This document shows positions 6,359 through 7,579 of a stretch of DNA of 7,579 nt, piece by piece. Numbering within the stretch: position 1 is the stretch's first letter; the number at the start of each line of letters is the position of its first letter. The notes beneath the pieces are model-generated. The model saw only the letters and a list, made by a program, of their open reading frames with translations. It was not told the origin of the DNA and ran no database searches. Source of the DNA: Desulfuromonadaceae bacterium (GTDB lineage Bacteria > Desulfobacterota > Desulfuromonadia > Geobacterales > Pseudopelobacteraceae); NCBI GenBank assembly GCA_028686145.1, contig JAQUCQ010000157.1, positions 1 to 7,579 on the forward strand, written 5' to 3'. A program made the translations under genes and the position numbers.

Positions 6359-7579
6359 ATGAAAAGCGCCATGCGCAGGATACATCTCGGCCGAGTCCTT
6401 AAAATTGCGGCGCTTGCCATCGTTGGTTTCCTGTCGCTGCTGCTGGTAGGTCTGTATTTCCTCCCGGCACTTGTCAGTAGCCATGCGGTGCAGAACCGGA
6501 TTCAGCACTCTCTCTCCACATCCATGAAACGGAATGTGTCCTGGACCGGCTTCGCCATGACCTGGTCCGGCGGCCTGACGCTCTCCGGGTTTACGCTCGG
6601 CGATGGAGCCGCGCCGCTTCTGAAATCCACTGTTGAGCAGATCGTTATTGCCCCGTCAATTGGTCGTGATGTCGATGGACACTTCGGCATCACCCTCGCG
6701 GTCCGGATACGTAACGTTCGGGCTGACCTTGCTCCCGGCCCCGCCAAGCCACCACCGCCACCATCGGGTAAAGACCCGTTGACGCTGCTGGCCGAGTCGA
6801 TCCAGCGCATCCAGGGACTCGACTATCCGTTGCCGGTCGATCTGCACGTCATGGTTGACGTCGCGCCACTGCAGCTCTCGTACCGGATACCCGGAAGGCA
6901 GCTGCTGTTGCAGGATTTCTCGTTCCGTCTGGCGATGCCCTCGTTGGCTGCCAAGCCGGTAACGGCGGAGGTGCATGGCCTGATATCGGTGGATGGGCGA
7001 AAGGTCGGGAACGTCAGTCTGAACGCGAAGGTAAGCGATCTGGTAACACAAGAGCGGCGAATTCATCTCGCCTCTGCGCTCTTTGCCGTCGATGCTGCTG
7101 CTCCCGGTACAAGGATGACCCTGTCCGGCGGACTCAGCCAGAATGACGGTTTTGCGGCGCGCTGCACGCTGGACCTGCCTGTGTTACTGGCGGTTGCCAA
7201 GCCCTTTGTTCCCGCCACAGTTCCGCAGCTTGAGGGGACTATTGGGGCTCTACTCCGGGCGAAGAGCGATGACAACCGTGATCTGCGCGCCACGGTGACG
7301 CTGGAAGGAACCGGCCTCGCCGCACGCGGCGGTTCGCTGAAGGCACGGCGGGTGGGCCCGATTGATCTGACACTGCGGCAGCAGATCGTCACCGACCATG
7401 TCAAACAGCGGGTAGATTTTCCCGGCGGCACCATGGCGATTCGGGGGCTGATCGATGCCGTGTGGAGCGCAAAGGTTATCCGTCCGACAGAGCCGGGACG
7501 GTCGCTGGATGTCACGTTCGGCCCGCTGCGTCTTGATATGGCCCGCGCACTTTTTCTGGCCGCCCCGTTTCTCCCGCCC
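6359..7579 (+). CDS. AsmA/TamB-like membrane-anchored envelope protein (N-terminal 407 residues, cut by window edge)
   Basis: An uninterrupted frame of 407 codons runs from an ATG at 6359 off the right edge. A basic N-terminus (MKSAMRRIHLGRVLK) precedes one transmembrane segment at about 16-38. The residues after it follow the pattern that begins AsmA-superfamily proteins: an amphipathic helix (SHAVQNRIQHSL), then W-x-G-x-A-x-x-W-S-G-G-L-T-L-S-G-F-T-L-G and repeating beta-strand-like segments. Such proteins span the periplasm as long grooves and are thought to carry lipids between membranes or aid outer-membrane assembly. A proline-rich linker, AKPPPPPSG (129-137), interrupts the start of the repeat region and is followed by a helix-like LTLLAESIQRIQGL. 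AGGT (6350-6353) is a weak ribosome-binding site five bases before the ATG; an alternative in-frame ATG at 6371 has none. G+C is high (65% in 6781-6840). The fold-level call is moderate, since the diagnostic C-terminus is not visible. Confidence 0.65.
   Translation, partial: MKSAMRRIHLGRVLKIAALAIVGFLSLLLVGLYFLPALVSSHAVQNRIQHSLSTSMKRNVSWTGFAMTWSGGLTLSGFTLGDGAAPLLKSTVEQIVIAPSIGRDVDGHFGITLAVRIRNVRADLAPGPAKPPPPPSGKDPLTLLAESIQRIQGLDYPLPVDLHVMVDVAPLQLSYRIPGRQLLLQDFSFRLAMPSLAAKPVTAEVHGLISVDGRKVGNVSLNAKVSDLVTQERRIHLASALFAVDAAAPGTRMTLSGGLSQNDGFAARCTLDLPVLLAVAKPFVPATVPQLEGTIGALLRAKSDDNRDLRATVTLEGTGLAARGGSLKARRVGPIDLTLRQQIVTDHVKQRVDFPGGTMAIRGLIDAVWSAKVIRPTEPGRSLDVTFGPLRLDMARALFLAAPFLPP

Noticed and set aside
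1..7579. Search for CRISPR arrays, tRNA genes, insertion sequences, toxin-antitoxin pairs or defence genes
   Set aside because: No regularly spaced repeats, cloverleaf-like sequences, transposase motifs or paired small toxin/antitoxin frames were seen on either strand.

Overview
The window looks like chromosomal DNA from a Gram-negative, respiring bacterium. A Geobacter-like member of the Desulfuromonadales/Geobacterales fits best. This rests on protein style (a long UbiD-family decarboxylase, a membrane-anchored CxxCH haem protein, an AsmA-like envelope protein) and on moderate-to-high G+C; no marker gene fixes the taxon. No tRNA, rRNA, CRISPR array, insertion sequence or phage gene was seen.

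Layout from left to right: (i) the first 42 codons of a CheY-like receiver protein on the minus strand, running off the left edge; (ii) a long AT-rich divergent intergenic region; (iii) a 613-residue UbiD-family decarboxylase on the plus strand; (iv) a NodJ/DrrB-like ABC-2 permease and its NodI/DrrA-like ATPase on the minus strand, a two-gene operon with a 4-base GTGA overlap and a plausible sigma70 promoter; (v) dbpA, a complete DEAD-box RNA helicase with the 23S-rRNA-binding C-terminal domain, also on the minus strand; (vi) divergent from dbpA, a small membrane-anchored mono-haem protein on the plus strand behind a good extended -10 promoter; (vii) the first 407 codons of a large, N-terminally anchored AsmA/TamB-like protein running off the right edge.

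The genes do not form one pathway. They are several independent units: quinone-type or aromatic-acid decarboxylation, small-molecule export, ribosome assembly, haem/redox chemistry and envelope maintenance. The exporter pair is visibly poorer in G+C than the flanking ubiD, dbpA and AsmA-like genes and may have been acquired separately. I found no convincing new multi-gene system. The points most worth a second look are the exporter with unknown cargo, the long AT-rich regulatory region left of ubiD, and the haem protein next to the AsmA-like gene.
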